Positions 16,918 through 24,914 of a stretch of 28,720 nucleotides of DNA are shown in pieces; within the stretch, counting starts at the first letter, position 1, and every line of letters begins with the position of its first letter. Origin of the DNA: UBA11164 sp002420085 (lineage in GTDB: Bacteria; Pseudomonadota; Gammaproteobacteria; Xanthomonadales; Xanthomonadaceae); NCBI GenBank assembly GCA_031976395.1, contig DALYLJ010000020.1:1-28720 (forward strand), read 5' to 3'. A program made the translations under genes and the position numbers. Below the pieces are notes generated by a model that did no database searches, had not been told where the DNA came from, and saw only the letters and a program-made list of their open reading frames with translations.

Positions 16918-17526
16918 TCAGATTTCCGGCTTGGTGAGCTTGTCGAGGTGCTCGAACAGCTTGCGATTCTCGTCATTGCTGTCGCCACCACCGAACACCA
17001 GGGCGCCTGAGGTGAAGGTGGTTCCGAAGGTTTCTGCGGCAATCACCACCTGGGCCAGACCACTGGCGAACAGTTGCTCGTCGAGACCCGCCATCGGGTG
17101 CAGAAAGACACTCCAGACGATTTCGTTGGCGATCGCATAGCGAGCGTCCAAGGCACTGTCGAAATTGGCTTGCAGCATGCGCTTCATCAGTGACTCGTCG
17201 AGGATGCCGGCCTGGGCGATCGGCGCGTACAGACGCATTCGTCGGGCATTGTCGTCGAACACCATCAACACCGGGCGCTCACGAACCGTGAACTGCACAC
17301 CATTGCCCTGGCGGACGTGCTCGGGGTCGATGCGGGTGACCAGGGCGAGCAGAGCTTCGCCGTCCAGTCCCGGACCGGACGGGGTCACCGGTGCCGTTTC
17401 GGCATCGGGGGTCGGGGCGGTTTCCGGCTCGGTAGCGGCCTGACCCTGCGCAATCGGGCTGACGGCCAGGGCCAGGCCAGCGGCGAGGGCCAGTGCAAGG
17501 ATGCGATTGCCATACTGCGCGTTCAT
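16918..17526 (-). CDS. Secreted protein of unknown function, possibly CesT/YbjN-like fold
   Basis: This 202-residue protein has a clear Sec signal peptide: basic MNAQYGNR, a hydrophobic ALALAAGLALAVSP stretch and a likely cut after GQA near residue 30. A Pro/Thr/Ala-rich linker (about 31-52) follows, then a compact domain of about 145 residues. The domain pattern (GVQFTVRERPVLMVFDD, MRLYAPIAQAGILDESLMKRMLQANFDSALDARYAI, WSVFLHP, QVVIAAETFGTTFTSGALVFGG) recalls proteins annotated as CesT-type chaperone-like in environmental bacteria. That assignment is from memory and weak. CGGAGA precedes the start. It is 66 bases after hpnB on the same strand, the last gene of the mevalonate/hopanoid run. 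It is probably periplasmic; its role is unknown. Confidence 0.85.
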   Translation of the reverse strand: MNAQYGNRILALALAAGLALAVSPIAQGQAATEPETAPTPDAETAPVTPSGPGLDGEALLALVTRIDPEHVRQGNGVQFTVRERPVLMVFDDNARRMRLYAPIAQAGILDESLMKRMLQANFDSALDARYAIANEIVWSVFLHPMAGLDEQLFASGLAQVVIAAETFGTTFTSGALVFGGGDSNDENRKLFEHLDKLTKPEI

Positions 17527-17592
17527 GTCGATCTCCGATTGCAGTGGGAGGACCGTGATCTCGCCCGGTCCAGGGGCGTGTGCAGGCTGCGC

Positions 17593-18729
17593 TCAGACCC
17601 TCGATCGGTCGGCTGCATCATAGCGGCGCCCCTTCCACTGGGCGCCATGACCGCGCCAGTGGCGCCAGGCCGAAACCCAGGTCATCCACAGGTACAGCCC
17701 GGCGGTCACCGGCAGGGCCAGTGCCCAGAGCGGCGACAGGCGATAGAAGTTCAGCAGCGGGCCATAGCCGAACACCATCGCCACCCCGACACCGATCGCG
17801 ACTGTCAGATGCAGGGGGGCGGTCGGGTCGATCAGGGGCAGCAGCGGCGGCAGCAGGAACAGCCAGGCCATCGCCAGGGTGCAGGCGACCAGCAACATGG
17901 GTGAACGACGCAGTTGGATGTAAGCGGTGCGCGCGACCAGATCGCGAACCTCGGCGATCGTGGTGCAGGCCCGCCGACTGATCACGTCCCGACTGAGTCC
18001 GATCCAGGTTCGATGGCCGGCCCGCTTGATGGCGGCAGCCAGGGCGCAGTCGTCGATCACGGCATGACGGATCGCGCGGTAGCCACCAATCGCCTGCAGG
18101 GCATCGGCACGCACCAGCAGGCAGCCACCGGCCGCCGCCGAGGAGCGGGTGGCCGTGCCATTGGCCAGTCGAAAGGGATACAGCAGCATGAAAAACCAGA
18201 CATAGGCCGGCAGCAGCAGCCGTTGGACCAGGGTCCGAGTCGGCAACACGGCCATGATCGAAGCCAGGCCGAGACCCTCGCTGAACCGCTCGACCAGGGC
18301 CGGCAGCACGCCGGGTCGCAATTCGATATCGGCGTCGAGTTGCAGGATCAGGGGCGAGACCACCTGGCGGCGACCCTGTTCCAGTGCCCACAATTTGCCG
18401 GTCCAGCCGGTCGCCAGGGGGACCGCTTCGATCACCTCGGCACCGGCCGCTCGGGCGAAATCGGCGGTGCCGTCGCTTGAGCCATCGTCGATGACCAGGA
18501 TGCGATGACCCACACCTTGACTGCGCACGGCGGCGACCGTGGTGGCAATAAGCTCGGCCTCGTCACGGGCCGGAATCAGAACCGTCAGATCGGACAGATC
18601 GACCGGACCGTCGCTGGGCCGGGCCTGCAACGGCTCACCCGGACTCCAGGGTCGCCAGGGCAAGGCCAGCAGAACCACCCAGGCCAGCAGAGCAGCCAGA
18701 CCTGTTCCGACCAGCCAATCGACGGTCAT
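17593..18729 (-). CDS. hpnB: Hopanoid-associated glycosyltransferase HpnB (GT2 family)
   Basis: HpnB-type proteins are membrane-anchored family 2 glycosyltransferases found in hopanoid gene clusters; the exact reaction is not established. The 378-residue protein has one N-terminal membrane segment (about 7-24). The GT-A domain has LIPARDEAELI, VIDDGSSDGT (79-88) and the metal-binding DAD at 132-134 (LQLDADIEL). About three hydrophobic segments follow (roughly 290-360). VIDDCALAAAIKRAGHRTW fits the acceptor/base region of GT2 enzymes. The start at 18729 (MTVDWLVGTG) was preferred because GCGAGG precedes it. The frame is open 15 codons more upstream. It lies 69 bases after hpnH on the same strand. 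Confidence 0.9.
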   Translation of the reverse strand: MTVDWLVGTGLAALLAWVVLLALPWRPWSPGEPLQARPSDGPVDLSDLTVLIPARDEAELIATTVAAVRSQGVGHRILVIDDGSSDGTADFARAAGAEVIEAVPLATGWTGKLWALEQGRRQVVSPLILQLDADIELRPGVLPALVERFSEGLGLASIMAVLPTRTLVQRLLLPAYVWFFMLLYPFRLANGTATRSSAAAGGCLLVRADALQAIGGYRAIRHAVIDDCALAAAIKRAGHRTWIGLSRDVISRRACTTIAEVRDLVARTAYIQLRRSPMLLVACTLAMAWLFLLPPLLPLIDPTAPLHLTVAIGVGVAMVFGYGPLLNFYRLSPLWALALPVTAGLYLWMTWVSAWRHWRGHGAQWKGRRYDAADRSRV

Positions 18730-18798
18730 CGACGAGTACCTCGCCGAAGCCAGGACCGGCCCGACCCCAGCCATCCCTGCCCGGTCACGCCGCGCCGC

Positions 18799-19941
18799 TC
18801 ACTCGGCGACTTCAGCGGTCGGTCGCGGCTCCGTCTGGCGCGGCAACACCTGCACCGCCAGCGTGTCGGGGTCGGTGCGGGTGTAGACCACCGGCAGATC
18901 GGGTGCCATCGGGCCAGCCAGGCGCGGCCCACGCAACCAGGTTCGGAGCGCCTTGATCGGATTGGCGAAGGTGTCATCGACTGCCGTGCCCTCGTAACCG
19001 CAATGGGCCATGCAGTTGTCGCACTTGGGATTGCGGCCGGTGCCGTAGTCCTGCCAGCGGGTCTCCTCCATGAGTGCCTTGAAGCTGTCGGCATACCCTT
19101 CATCGACCAGCAGGTAACAGGGCTTCTGCCAGCCGAACACGTTGTAGGTCACGTTCGACCATGGGGTGCATTGATAGCTCTGGTTGCCGGCCAGAAAGTC
19201 GAGGTACAGGCTGGAGTGGTTGAAGCGCCACGCGCGCTTGCCGGTCCGACTGCGGCCAAGGGTGAAGATGTCGCGGAACAACTGCTTGCTGCGCGTCTTC
19301 GGCAGGAACACGTCCTGACGCGGGGCATGCTGGTAGCTGTAGCCGGGCGAAACGGTGATGCCCTCGACCCCGAGTTCGGTGCAGAAATCGAAGAACTCGG
19401 CGACCCGCTCCGGCACCTCGCCCTGGAACAGGGTGCAGTTGACCGTCACTCGGAAGCCCTTGCCAAGCGCGAGGCGGATGGCCTTGACCGCCTTCTCGAA
19501 CACCCCGTCCTGACAGACCGAGGCATCGTGCTCCTCCTGGAGGCCGTCGAGATGAATCGACCAGGTGAAATACGGACTCGGGGCGTACTCATCGATGTGC
19601 TTGGGCAGCAGGATCGCGTTGGTGCAGAGGTAGACGAATTTCTTGCGGGCGATCAAGCCACGCACGATCTCCGGCATTTCCTTGTGGATCAAGGGTTCGC
19701 CGCCGGGAATCGAGACGATCGGGGCGCCGCACTCATCGGCAGCGGCAAGCGCGGCCTCGACGCTCAGTCGGCGTTGCAGGATGTCCTTCGGGTAGTCGAT
19801 CTTGCCGCAGCCGGCGCAGGCCAGATTGCACTGGAACAGCGGCTCCAGCATCAGCACCAACGGATAGCGGGCATTGCCGCGCAAGCGCTGACTGAGGACG
19901 TACTTGCCGACGCGATACTGCTGGATCAGTGGGATACCCAT
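18799..19941 (-). CDS. hpnH: Radical SAM protein HpnH, adenosylhopene synthase
   Basis: HpnH joins a 5'-deoxyadenosyl radical to diploptene, the first step toward extended (C35) hopanoids. The 380-residue protein starts MGIPLIQQYRVGKYVLSQRL and has the radical SAM cluster motif with cysteines 38, 42 and 45 (CNLACAGC). The GGEPLIH segment binds SAM, and a cysteine-bearing C-terminal region (CDNCMAHCGYEGTA) is typical of HpnH. Length matches the family (about 330-390). AGGAG lies 6-10 bases before the start. It follows idi by 60 bases with a hairpin in the gap, and precedes hpnB. It is the strongest evidence here for hopanoid synthesis; squalene-hopene cyclase itself is not in the window. Confidence 0.95.
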   Translation of the reverse strand: MGIPLIQQYRVGKYVLSQRLRGNARYPLVLMLEPLFQCNLACAGCGKIDYPKDILQRRLSVEAALAAADECGAPIVSIPGGEPLIHKEMPEIVRGLIARKKFVYLCTNAILLPKHIDEYAPSPYFTWSIHLDGLQEEHDASVCQDGVFEKAVKAIRLALGKGFRVTVNCTLFQGEVPERVAEFFDFCTELGVEGITVSPGYSYQHAPRQDVFLPKTRSKQLFRDIFTLGRSRTGKRAWRFNHSSLYLDFLAGNQSYQCTPWSNVTYNVFGWQKPCYLLVDEGYADSFKALMEETRWQDYGTGRNPKCDNCMAHCGYEGTAVDDTFANPIKALRTWLRGPRLAGPMAPDLPVVYTRTDPDTLAVQVLPRQTEPRPTAEVAE

Positions 19942-19961
19942 GTCTACTCCTGAAATCGTTG

Positions 19962-19980
19962 TGGCGCGGGGTCCGCGCCA
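19962..19980. other. Perfect GC-rich hairpin between idi and hpnH
   Basis: TGGCGCGG (19962-19969) pairs perfectly with CCGCGCCA (19973-19980) around a 3-base loop. It lies between idi and hpnH with no T-run. It may lower read-through or mark a processing point that separates mevalonate genes from hpn genes. Confidence 0.45.
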
Positions 19981-20001
19981 GTCACTCCACTTCGACGCCG
20001 G

Positions 20002-20622
20002 TCAGAGTTCGGCGCCGACCGCTGCTGCCAACCCACCGCCCCGGCCATCCAGGTACGGCTCAAGCCGGGATCGGAACTCGCCGTTCAGACGTTGCCACTC
20101 CAACTTGAACCACGGCGTGAAATCCTCGGGTCGCTGGTCCATCTCGCGCTCCAGATCGGCGACTGCAACATAACGCCAGTCGGCGATTTCCAGGGCATTG
20201 ATGCGCGGCGCCTGATCGCTTTGTCCCAGAAACACCCAGCAAAGTTCACGCTCGGCTCCAGACGGGTCGAACTGGGCGTGGTACTGGAACTTGTAGATGT
20301 ACTCCAAGCCGGTCTCGATGCCCAGTTCCTGGCGCAGACGACGCTGGGTGGCGATCGCCATGGTCTCGCCCCGGCGCGGATGGCTGCAACAACTGTTGGA
20401 CCAGAATCCGGGCCACAGCCGCTTGCCCTCGGCGCGCTTCTGCAACAGCAATTCGCCGCGACTGTTGAACACGAACAACGAGAACGCCCGGTGCAGCACG
20501 GCTTCGCCTTCATGCGCGCGGGCCTTGTCGAGGTAGCCGATCTCATGATCCTGATCATCGACCAGGATCAGTTCTTCGTTGTCGAACGACACCACTTCCT
20601 GGCGAATCGTCTGCTCAGCCAC
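20002..20622 (-). CDS. idi: Isopentenyl-diphosphate delta-isomerase, type I
   Basis: The Nudix-fold enzyme interconverts IPP and DMAPP. The 206-residue protein has the family landmarks HRAFSLFVFNSRGELLLQKR, FWSNSCCSHP with the catalytic cysteine near residue 78-79, the Nudix-like LRQELGIE segment, and ERELCWVF with glutamates 124 and 126 equivalent to the E. coli Glu114/116 pair. The start is GTG at 20622. It overlaps the stop of the HMGR-mevalonate kinase gene by 8 bases and is preceded by a strong GGAGGTGA 6 bases upstream. The overlap shows co-transcription and probable translational coupling. Type I Idi is flavin-free, unlike the type II enzyme that many mevalonate-using bacteria carry. 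Confidence 0.96.
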   Translation of the reverse strand: MAEQTIRQEVVSFDNEELILVDDQDHEIGYLDKARAHEGEAVLHRAFSLFVFNSRGELLLQKRAEGKRLWPGFWSNSCCSHPRRGETMAIATQRRLRQELGIETGLEYIYKFQYHAQFDPSGAERELCWVFLGQSDQAPRINALEIADWRYVAVADLEREMDQRPEDFTPWFKLEWQRLNGEFRSRLEPYLDGRGGGLAAAVGAEL

Positions 20623-22867
20623 CGATGCTCACCTCCATCGAGCGATACCCCTCTTCATGCAAGGCCCGGATCACCCGCGCCTGGATTTCGGCATCCGGAC
20701 AGACGGCAATGAACGAGCCGCCACCGCCACCGCCGGTCAGCTTGGCGCCGAGCGCACCGGCATTGCGGGCAATCTGGACCATTTCCTCGATCTCCCAGCA
20801 CGACACCTGCAAGGCGTTGAGCAGGCCCTGGCAGACGTTCATCAGTTCGCCCATCTGCTCCAGATCGCCGCGCTCCACCGCTTCCGCGCCTTGCAGACTG
20901 AGGCTGTCGATCTCATTGAAGATACGGTCGTAAAGTTTCGGATTCTTTTCCCAGGCGGTGCGCACCCGAGCCACCATCTTGGCGGTCAGGCTCTCGACTC
21001 CGCTGATTCCGATCACCAGTGGAATCCGATGCGGGACGACCAGTTCACGTTTGAACGGCGGCTCGCCACGCTTGAACATCAGGAAGCGGCCATAGGTGGC
21101 GACCGTGTTGTCGATCCCGGACGGGTTGCCGTGGGCGACCTTCTCGCACTCGTAGGCCATGGCATTGACCTGCTCGTCACTGAGACCGAGCCGATAGTGC
21201 AGGTCGAGCGCACGGGTGATGGCGACCGCGATCGCCGCCGAACTGCCGAGGCCCATCGCGCGCGGCAGGTTCGGGAAGATCTCGATCTGCATGGCTCGAT
21301 CGATCAGGCCGAGGCGCTCCAGAATCAGTGCGATCGGCTTCTCGAAGGAGTGTCGCTGTTCCGGGCGCTCGTGCAGGCGCTGCTCGACACCCCAGCGCGG
21401 AATGATGATGTCGATGCCCTCACGGGCATCCTTGACCCTGGCCTGGATCGCCATCGGCACCGGTGCTGCAACCGCATGAGCACCGTAGACGACGGCATGT
21501 TCGCCGAACAGGATCACCTTGCCGTAGCCGACGCCGCGCTGTTCGGCGTCGATCGGCTCCGGTGCAGCGGCGGTGCCGGTCTGGCGCTCGGCCTCACGCA
21601 GGATTTCGTGGGCTTTCCAGATCTTGATCTCACCGGAATCGATCAACCGCTCGACCACCGTATCGAACAGGTGCGGCGGTGCGCCGGCCGCTGTGGCGAC
21701 ACTGCGTGCGTGCAGGGTCATGTGGCCCTGCTGGATGCCATCGGTGACCAGGGCACGCAGGGCCGCGAAATTCTGCGCCAACCCGACGGCCCCCATCAGT
21801 TCGGCCAACTCACGGGCACCCGCCACCCGCGACAGCCGCAGATTCAGGGCAACGCTGGGGTTGGATTGCAGGGGACCGCCGACCGTACCGACCTTGATCG
21901 GAATCTCCAGTTCACCGACCAGATTGCCGTCGTCGTCCTTGTACCAGCGGGTCAACGAGGCATAGCGACCGTCGCGGGCAGCATAGGCATGCGCGGCCGC
22001 CTCGATCGCTCGCCAGTCGTTGCCGGTCGCCAGGGCGACCGCATCGACGCCATTCATGATCCCCTTGTTGTGGGTGGCGGCCCGGTAGGGATCGACCACG
22101 GCCAGATCATTGGCCAGGATGATGCCGTCGCGCACCTGCTCGCCCTCGTACCCCTTGCCGGCCAGGGCACGGGCCGGAATCACCGCACGCGCGCGGACCA
22201 GGGCACGATCGGTCAGATTGGACAGGATGCGCAGAAACACCTTGCCGTCGGTGATGCTCTCGACCAGCGGCGCCACCCCCTCGCACATGGTATTGACCAG
22301 ATTGGCGCCCATCGCGTCGCAGGTGTTGACCAGCAGGTGGACGACGATCATGTCCAGGCCGGTGCTGGGCGAACGGTGGCTGTGGATTTCCAGATCCTTC
22401 GCTCCACCACCGCGCGCGACCATGTTCGGATGCAGGCTGTTGGCGAGATTGATGATCTCGTCCTTGCGCCGGAGCAGGTCGGCCTTGGCGCGGACGGTGT
22501 TGGCGGCATCGACGATCTGTATCTGGCCGATCAGGATCGGCTCGGTGCTCTCGACCCGGAAGCCGCCACAGCCACGGACAATCTTGGCGGCGGCACTGAG
22601 GGCGGCGACGATCGAAGGCTCCTCGACCGCCATCGGCACCAGATATTCACGATCATTGACCAGGAAATTCAGACCCAGACCCATCGGCAGGCCAAGCACG
22701 CCGATCACGTTCTCGATCATCTTGTCGGCACGGTGCGGCTTGAGCGTGTGCTCGCCGCTGGCCAACAGCCGATAGTCATCCTCCGACAGCAGGCCACGCT
22801 CATGCACCGCACGGGCGCGCTCGTCGAGGGTCATCTTGTAGAAAGCGGGAATCCGGGATTGCTCCAT
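20615..22867 (-). CDS. mvaA: Fused class II HMG-CoA reductase and mevalonate kinase
   Basis: One 750-residue frame holds two enzymes of the mevalonate pathway. Residues 1-425 are a class II (degradative-type) HMG-CoA reductase. All four catalytic residues known from Pseudomonas mevalonii are present: Glu83 (AVEEPS), Lys268 (THNKGI), Asp284 (TGNDWRAIEA) and His382 (GHMTLHAR). A linker at about 426-445 (ERQTGTAAAPEPIDAEQRG) leads to a GHMP-family mevalonate kinase (about 446-750). The kinase has GKVILFGEHAVVYG (449-462), PRAMGLGSSAA (535-545), HGNPSGIDNTV with probable catalytic Asp586, and LTGGGGGGSF (710-719). The start at 22867 has CGGAGAG upstream and lies 2 bases after the phosphomevalonate kinase stop. 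The open frame extends 125 codons upstream, but only as a shadow of that gene. The product would convert HMG-CoA through mevalonate to phosphomevalonate. Confidence 0.93.
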   Translation of the reverse strand: MEQSRIPAFYKMTLDERARAVHERGLLSEDDYRLLASGEHTLKPHRADKMIENVIGVLGLPMGLGLNFLVNDREYLVPMAVEEPSIVAALSAAAKIVRGCGGFRVESTEPILIGQIQIVDAANTVRAKADLLRRKDEIINLANSLHPNMVARGGGAKDLEIHSHRSPSTGLDMIVVHLLVNTCDAMGANLVNTMCEGVAPLVESITDGKVFLRILSNLTDRALVRARAVIPARALAGKGYEGEQVRDGIILANDLAVVDPYRAATHNKGIMNGVDAVALATGNDWRAIEAAAHAYAARDGRYASLTRWYKDDDGNLVGELEIPIKVGTVGGPLQSNPSVALNLRLSRVAGARELAELMGAVGLAQNFAALRALVTDGIQQGHMTLHARSVATAAGAPPHLFDTVVERLIDSGEIKIWKAHEILREAERQTGTAAAPEPIDAEQRGVGYGKVILFGEHAVVYGAHAVAAPVPMAIQARVKDAREGIDIIIPRWGVEQRLHERPEQRHSFEKPIALILERLGLIDRAMQIEIFPNLPRAMGLGSSAAIAVAITRALDLHYRLGLSDEQVNAMAYECEKVAHGNPSGIDNTVATYGRFLMFKRGEPPFKRELVVPHRIPLVIGISGVESLTAKMVARVRTAWEKNPKLYDRIFNEIDSLSLQGAEAVERGDLEQMGELMNVCQGLLNALQVSCWEIEEMVQIARNAGALGAKLTGGGGGGSFIAVCPDAEIQARVIRALHEEGYRSMEVSIGG

Positions 22868-22869
22868 GC

Positions 22870-23928
22870 TCAGCTCTCCGAAGCGGTATGCCATTGTAGA
22901 TGCAGGCCGGCCCGGCTCGCTGCCAGCGGCAGCACACGGTATCCGGATGTACGGGCGTGCCGGGCCAGACCGGCGAGTGCGTCGATATCGGTGGCGGCGG
23001 CCATGGCGATGTCGCCACCCCCGGCCCCGGATGGCTTGAAGGCAATGCCATGGCGGGTGGCCCACTGCGCCAGCCGGCGATGGTCGTCGGTCCAGATCGG
23101 CAGCCCGGCGGCTTCGCCCAGATCGGCCATGGCCCGACCGTAGGCATCGATGATCGCCAGCAAGGCCGAGCCATCGGCACGCCGCACGGCTCGCAGGCCG
23201 GCCTCGGCAAGATCGGCCATGGTGGCCATCCGGCGCTGGCAATCATCGCCCCGACGATGACGGTAGCCGGCCATGCCGGCCAGAAAATTCGTGGTCGAGG
23301 CTGATCGACCGAGCCAGATCCACATCCATTCCACGCCCTCCGGAACGACCAGCGACTCGACCTCGGCCATCGCGCCCGGCCGATACGCGATCAGGCCACC
23401 GAACACACTGGCCGCGACATCGGCGCCGCTGCCCTGCCCGCCCTGGATGTCGCGATGCAGGGCGATCATCCGATCGAGGCAATCGCGCGGCGCCGGATCG
23501 GTCCGACCCGGCCCACTGGCCAGTGCCTGCCAGGCCCCGGCCAGCGCCACGGCCAGCGCGGCACTGGAGCCCAGGCCGAGTTTCTCGCCGGTATCGGCAT
23601 CGAAGCAGTCGCGGGTGTCGATGACGACATCAAGACCCCCGTCGGAACCGATCATCGGCGACCCGAGGGCATTCAGGAGGGTGGTGACATAGGCCAGGCT
23701 CGGGCCGATCGAGTCATCGCACCACTGCACCCGGCCCTGGCCATCGAAATCGAATCCGACCGGTTGCGGGGCCACCGGCAGTGCCCGCAGTCGATGCGGC
23801 CGACCCGGCCGCCACGAAACCCGCACCTCGGTCTGACGATCGATCGCCTGGACCAGGGCGGGCGCACCGTCGAGCACGGCATATTCACCCAGCACGATCA
23901 GCTTGCCCGGCGCGCGCGCGGTCAGCAC
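22870..23928 (-). CDS. mvaK2: Phosphomevalonate kinase (GHMP family)
   Basis: This kinase adds the second phosphate to give diphosphomevalonate. The 352-residue product has the three GHMP motifs: APGKLIVLGEYAVLDG (6-21), KLGLGSSAALA (116-126) and KPSGAGGGDIA (about 298-308). The last, with the early EYAVLDG, is typical of phosphomevalonate kinase rather than mevalonate kinase. The start is inferred as GTG at 23928, which overlaps the mvaD stop by 7 bases and has GGAG 8 bases upstream. The frame is open for 157 codons more, but that part overlaps mvaD out of frame. It is 2 bases before the HMGR-mevalonate kinase gene. Pathway assignment rests on motif and context. Confidence 0.9.
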   Translation of the reverse strand: MLTARAPGKLIVLGEYAVLDGAPALVQAIDRQTEVRVSWRPGRPHRLRALPVAPQPVGFDFDGQGRVQWCDDSIGPSLAYVTTLLNALGSPMIGSDGGLDVVIDTRDCFDADTGEKLGLGSSAALAVALAGAWQALASGPGRTDPAPRDCLDRMIALHRDIQGGQGSGADVAASVFGGLIAYRPGAMAEVESLVVPEGVEWMWIWLGRSASTTNFLAGMAGYRHRRGDDCQRRMATMADLAEAGLRAVRRADGSALLAIIDAYGRAMADLGEAAGLPIWTDDHRRLAQWATRHGIAFKPSGAGGGDIAMAAATDIDALAGLARHARTSGYRVLPLAASRAGLHLQWHTASES

Positions 23929-24914
23929 CGCGCGTGCTCCGGCAGCACCATGGCCGCCGGGCCGAGCCCGGTGCGCACGATCTCGACCACGCCGGGCACC
24001 GCCGCCAACACCTCGGCCACCCGTGACTCGGCCTCCGGCAGGCAGACCGCCTTGACCTGTGGTCCGGCGTCGATGGTGAAGAACACCGGCACACCGTCCT
24101 GGCGCAACACTCGCACCGCCTGGATGGCCGCGATCGTCGCCGGGTTGAAATACAGCACGCCCGGCCGGGCGGCCAGCGCCGATGCATGCATCTTCAGGCA
24201 ACTGAATTCCGAGACCTCGGCCAATCGATCGAAATCGCGCTCGGCGATAGCCACCCGGGCCTCGGCCAGATCGGCCTCGGCGCCCTCGACCCAGGCCGAG
24301 AAGTACGGCGAGGTCTCGGCAGTCTGGGCCATGCCGTCCCGCGAAGAAACCCGCTTCGCTCCGCGATCGGTGATCGCGATGACCACCCGCAACGGCCATT
24401 CGGCGCCAGCCAGCAGTGGTCTGGCGATGGCATCGTGGCCATCGTCGGCATGCCCGCGCGCCATCTCGACATAGCCGCCGAAGATCGAACGTGCCGCCGA
24501 CCCCGACCCCCGACGCGCCAGTTCGGAAAGCTGCTCGGCCGACAACCCGAGGCCGAGCGCAGCATCAGCCGCCACCACCAGGGCAGCAAAACCCGAAGCC
24601 GAAGAGGCCAGACCGGCGCCGGTCGGAAAATTGTTCACGCTCTCGACCGTAGCTCGCCACGTTACCCCGGCACGGGCGCGCAACAGATCCAGCGTGGCCG
24701 TCACCTTGGTGGTCGTGCCGGGATCGCTGCGACCATCGAGGCGAACCGCATCGCCGGTCAGATTCGGATCGAACTCCACCCGGGTTTCGCTGGCCAGTCC
24801 TTCGAGTGTGATCGACAGCGAACCGACTGCTGGCAGGTTGAACGGACCCGGTCGCTTGCCCCAATACTTGACCAGGGCGATGTTGGCGTGCGCCCGCGCC
24901 CATGCCCGGCTCAT
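23922..24914 (-). CDS. mvaD: Diphosphomevalonate decarboxylase
   Basis: MvaD decarboxylates diphosphomevalonate with ATP to give IPP. The 330-residue protein begins MSRAWARAHANIALVKYWGKR, the diagnostic N-terminal motif. It has SLSITLEG, the phosphate-binding PTGAGLASSASG (97-108), and the catalytic aspartate at about 282 in FTIDAGPQVK. Length equals the usual 320-340. The ATG at 24914 overlaps the stop of the sulfotransferase gene in an ATGA arrangement, so the two are translationally coupled. The C-terminus overlaps the phosphomevalonate kinase start. A classical decarboxylase is preferred over the related mevalonate-3-kinase because the catalytic Asp and a phosphomevalonate kinase neighbour are both present. 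Confidence 0.95.
   Translation of the reverse strand: MSRAWARAHANIALVKYWGKRPGPFNLPAVGSLSITLEGLASETRVEFDPNLTGDAVRLDGRSDPGTTTKVTATLDLLRARAGVTWRATVESVNNFPTGAGLASSASGFAALVVAADAALGLGLSAEQLSELARRGSGSAARSIFGGYVEMARGHADDGHDAIARPLLAGAEWPLRVVIAITDRGAKRVSSRDGMAQTAETSPYFSAWVEGAEADLAEARVAIAERDFDRLAEVSEFSCLKMHASALAARPGVLYFNPATIAAIQAVRVLRQDGVPVFFTIDAGPQVKAVCLPEAESRVAEVLAAVPGVVEIVRTGLGPAAMVLPEHARC

Noticed and set aside
20579..23143. An 854-codon plus-strand open frame opposite the HMGR-mevalonate kinase gene
   Set aside because: The opposite strand carries unmistakable catalytic motifs in order. The antisense product has shadow-like composition and no ribosome-binding site.
22868..23242. A 125-residue N-terminal extension of HMG-CoA reductase
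   Set aside because: It overlaps the end of phosphomevalonate kinase in another frame and is Arg/Gly-rich. The start at 22867 has a good ribosome-binding site and matches the family N-terminus.
23929..24399. A 157-residue N-terminal extension of phosphomevalonate kinase
   Set aside because: It lies wholly over mvaD in another frame. The GTG at 23928 with GGAG upstream directly precedes the first conserved motif.
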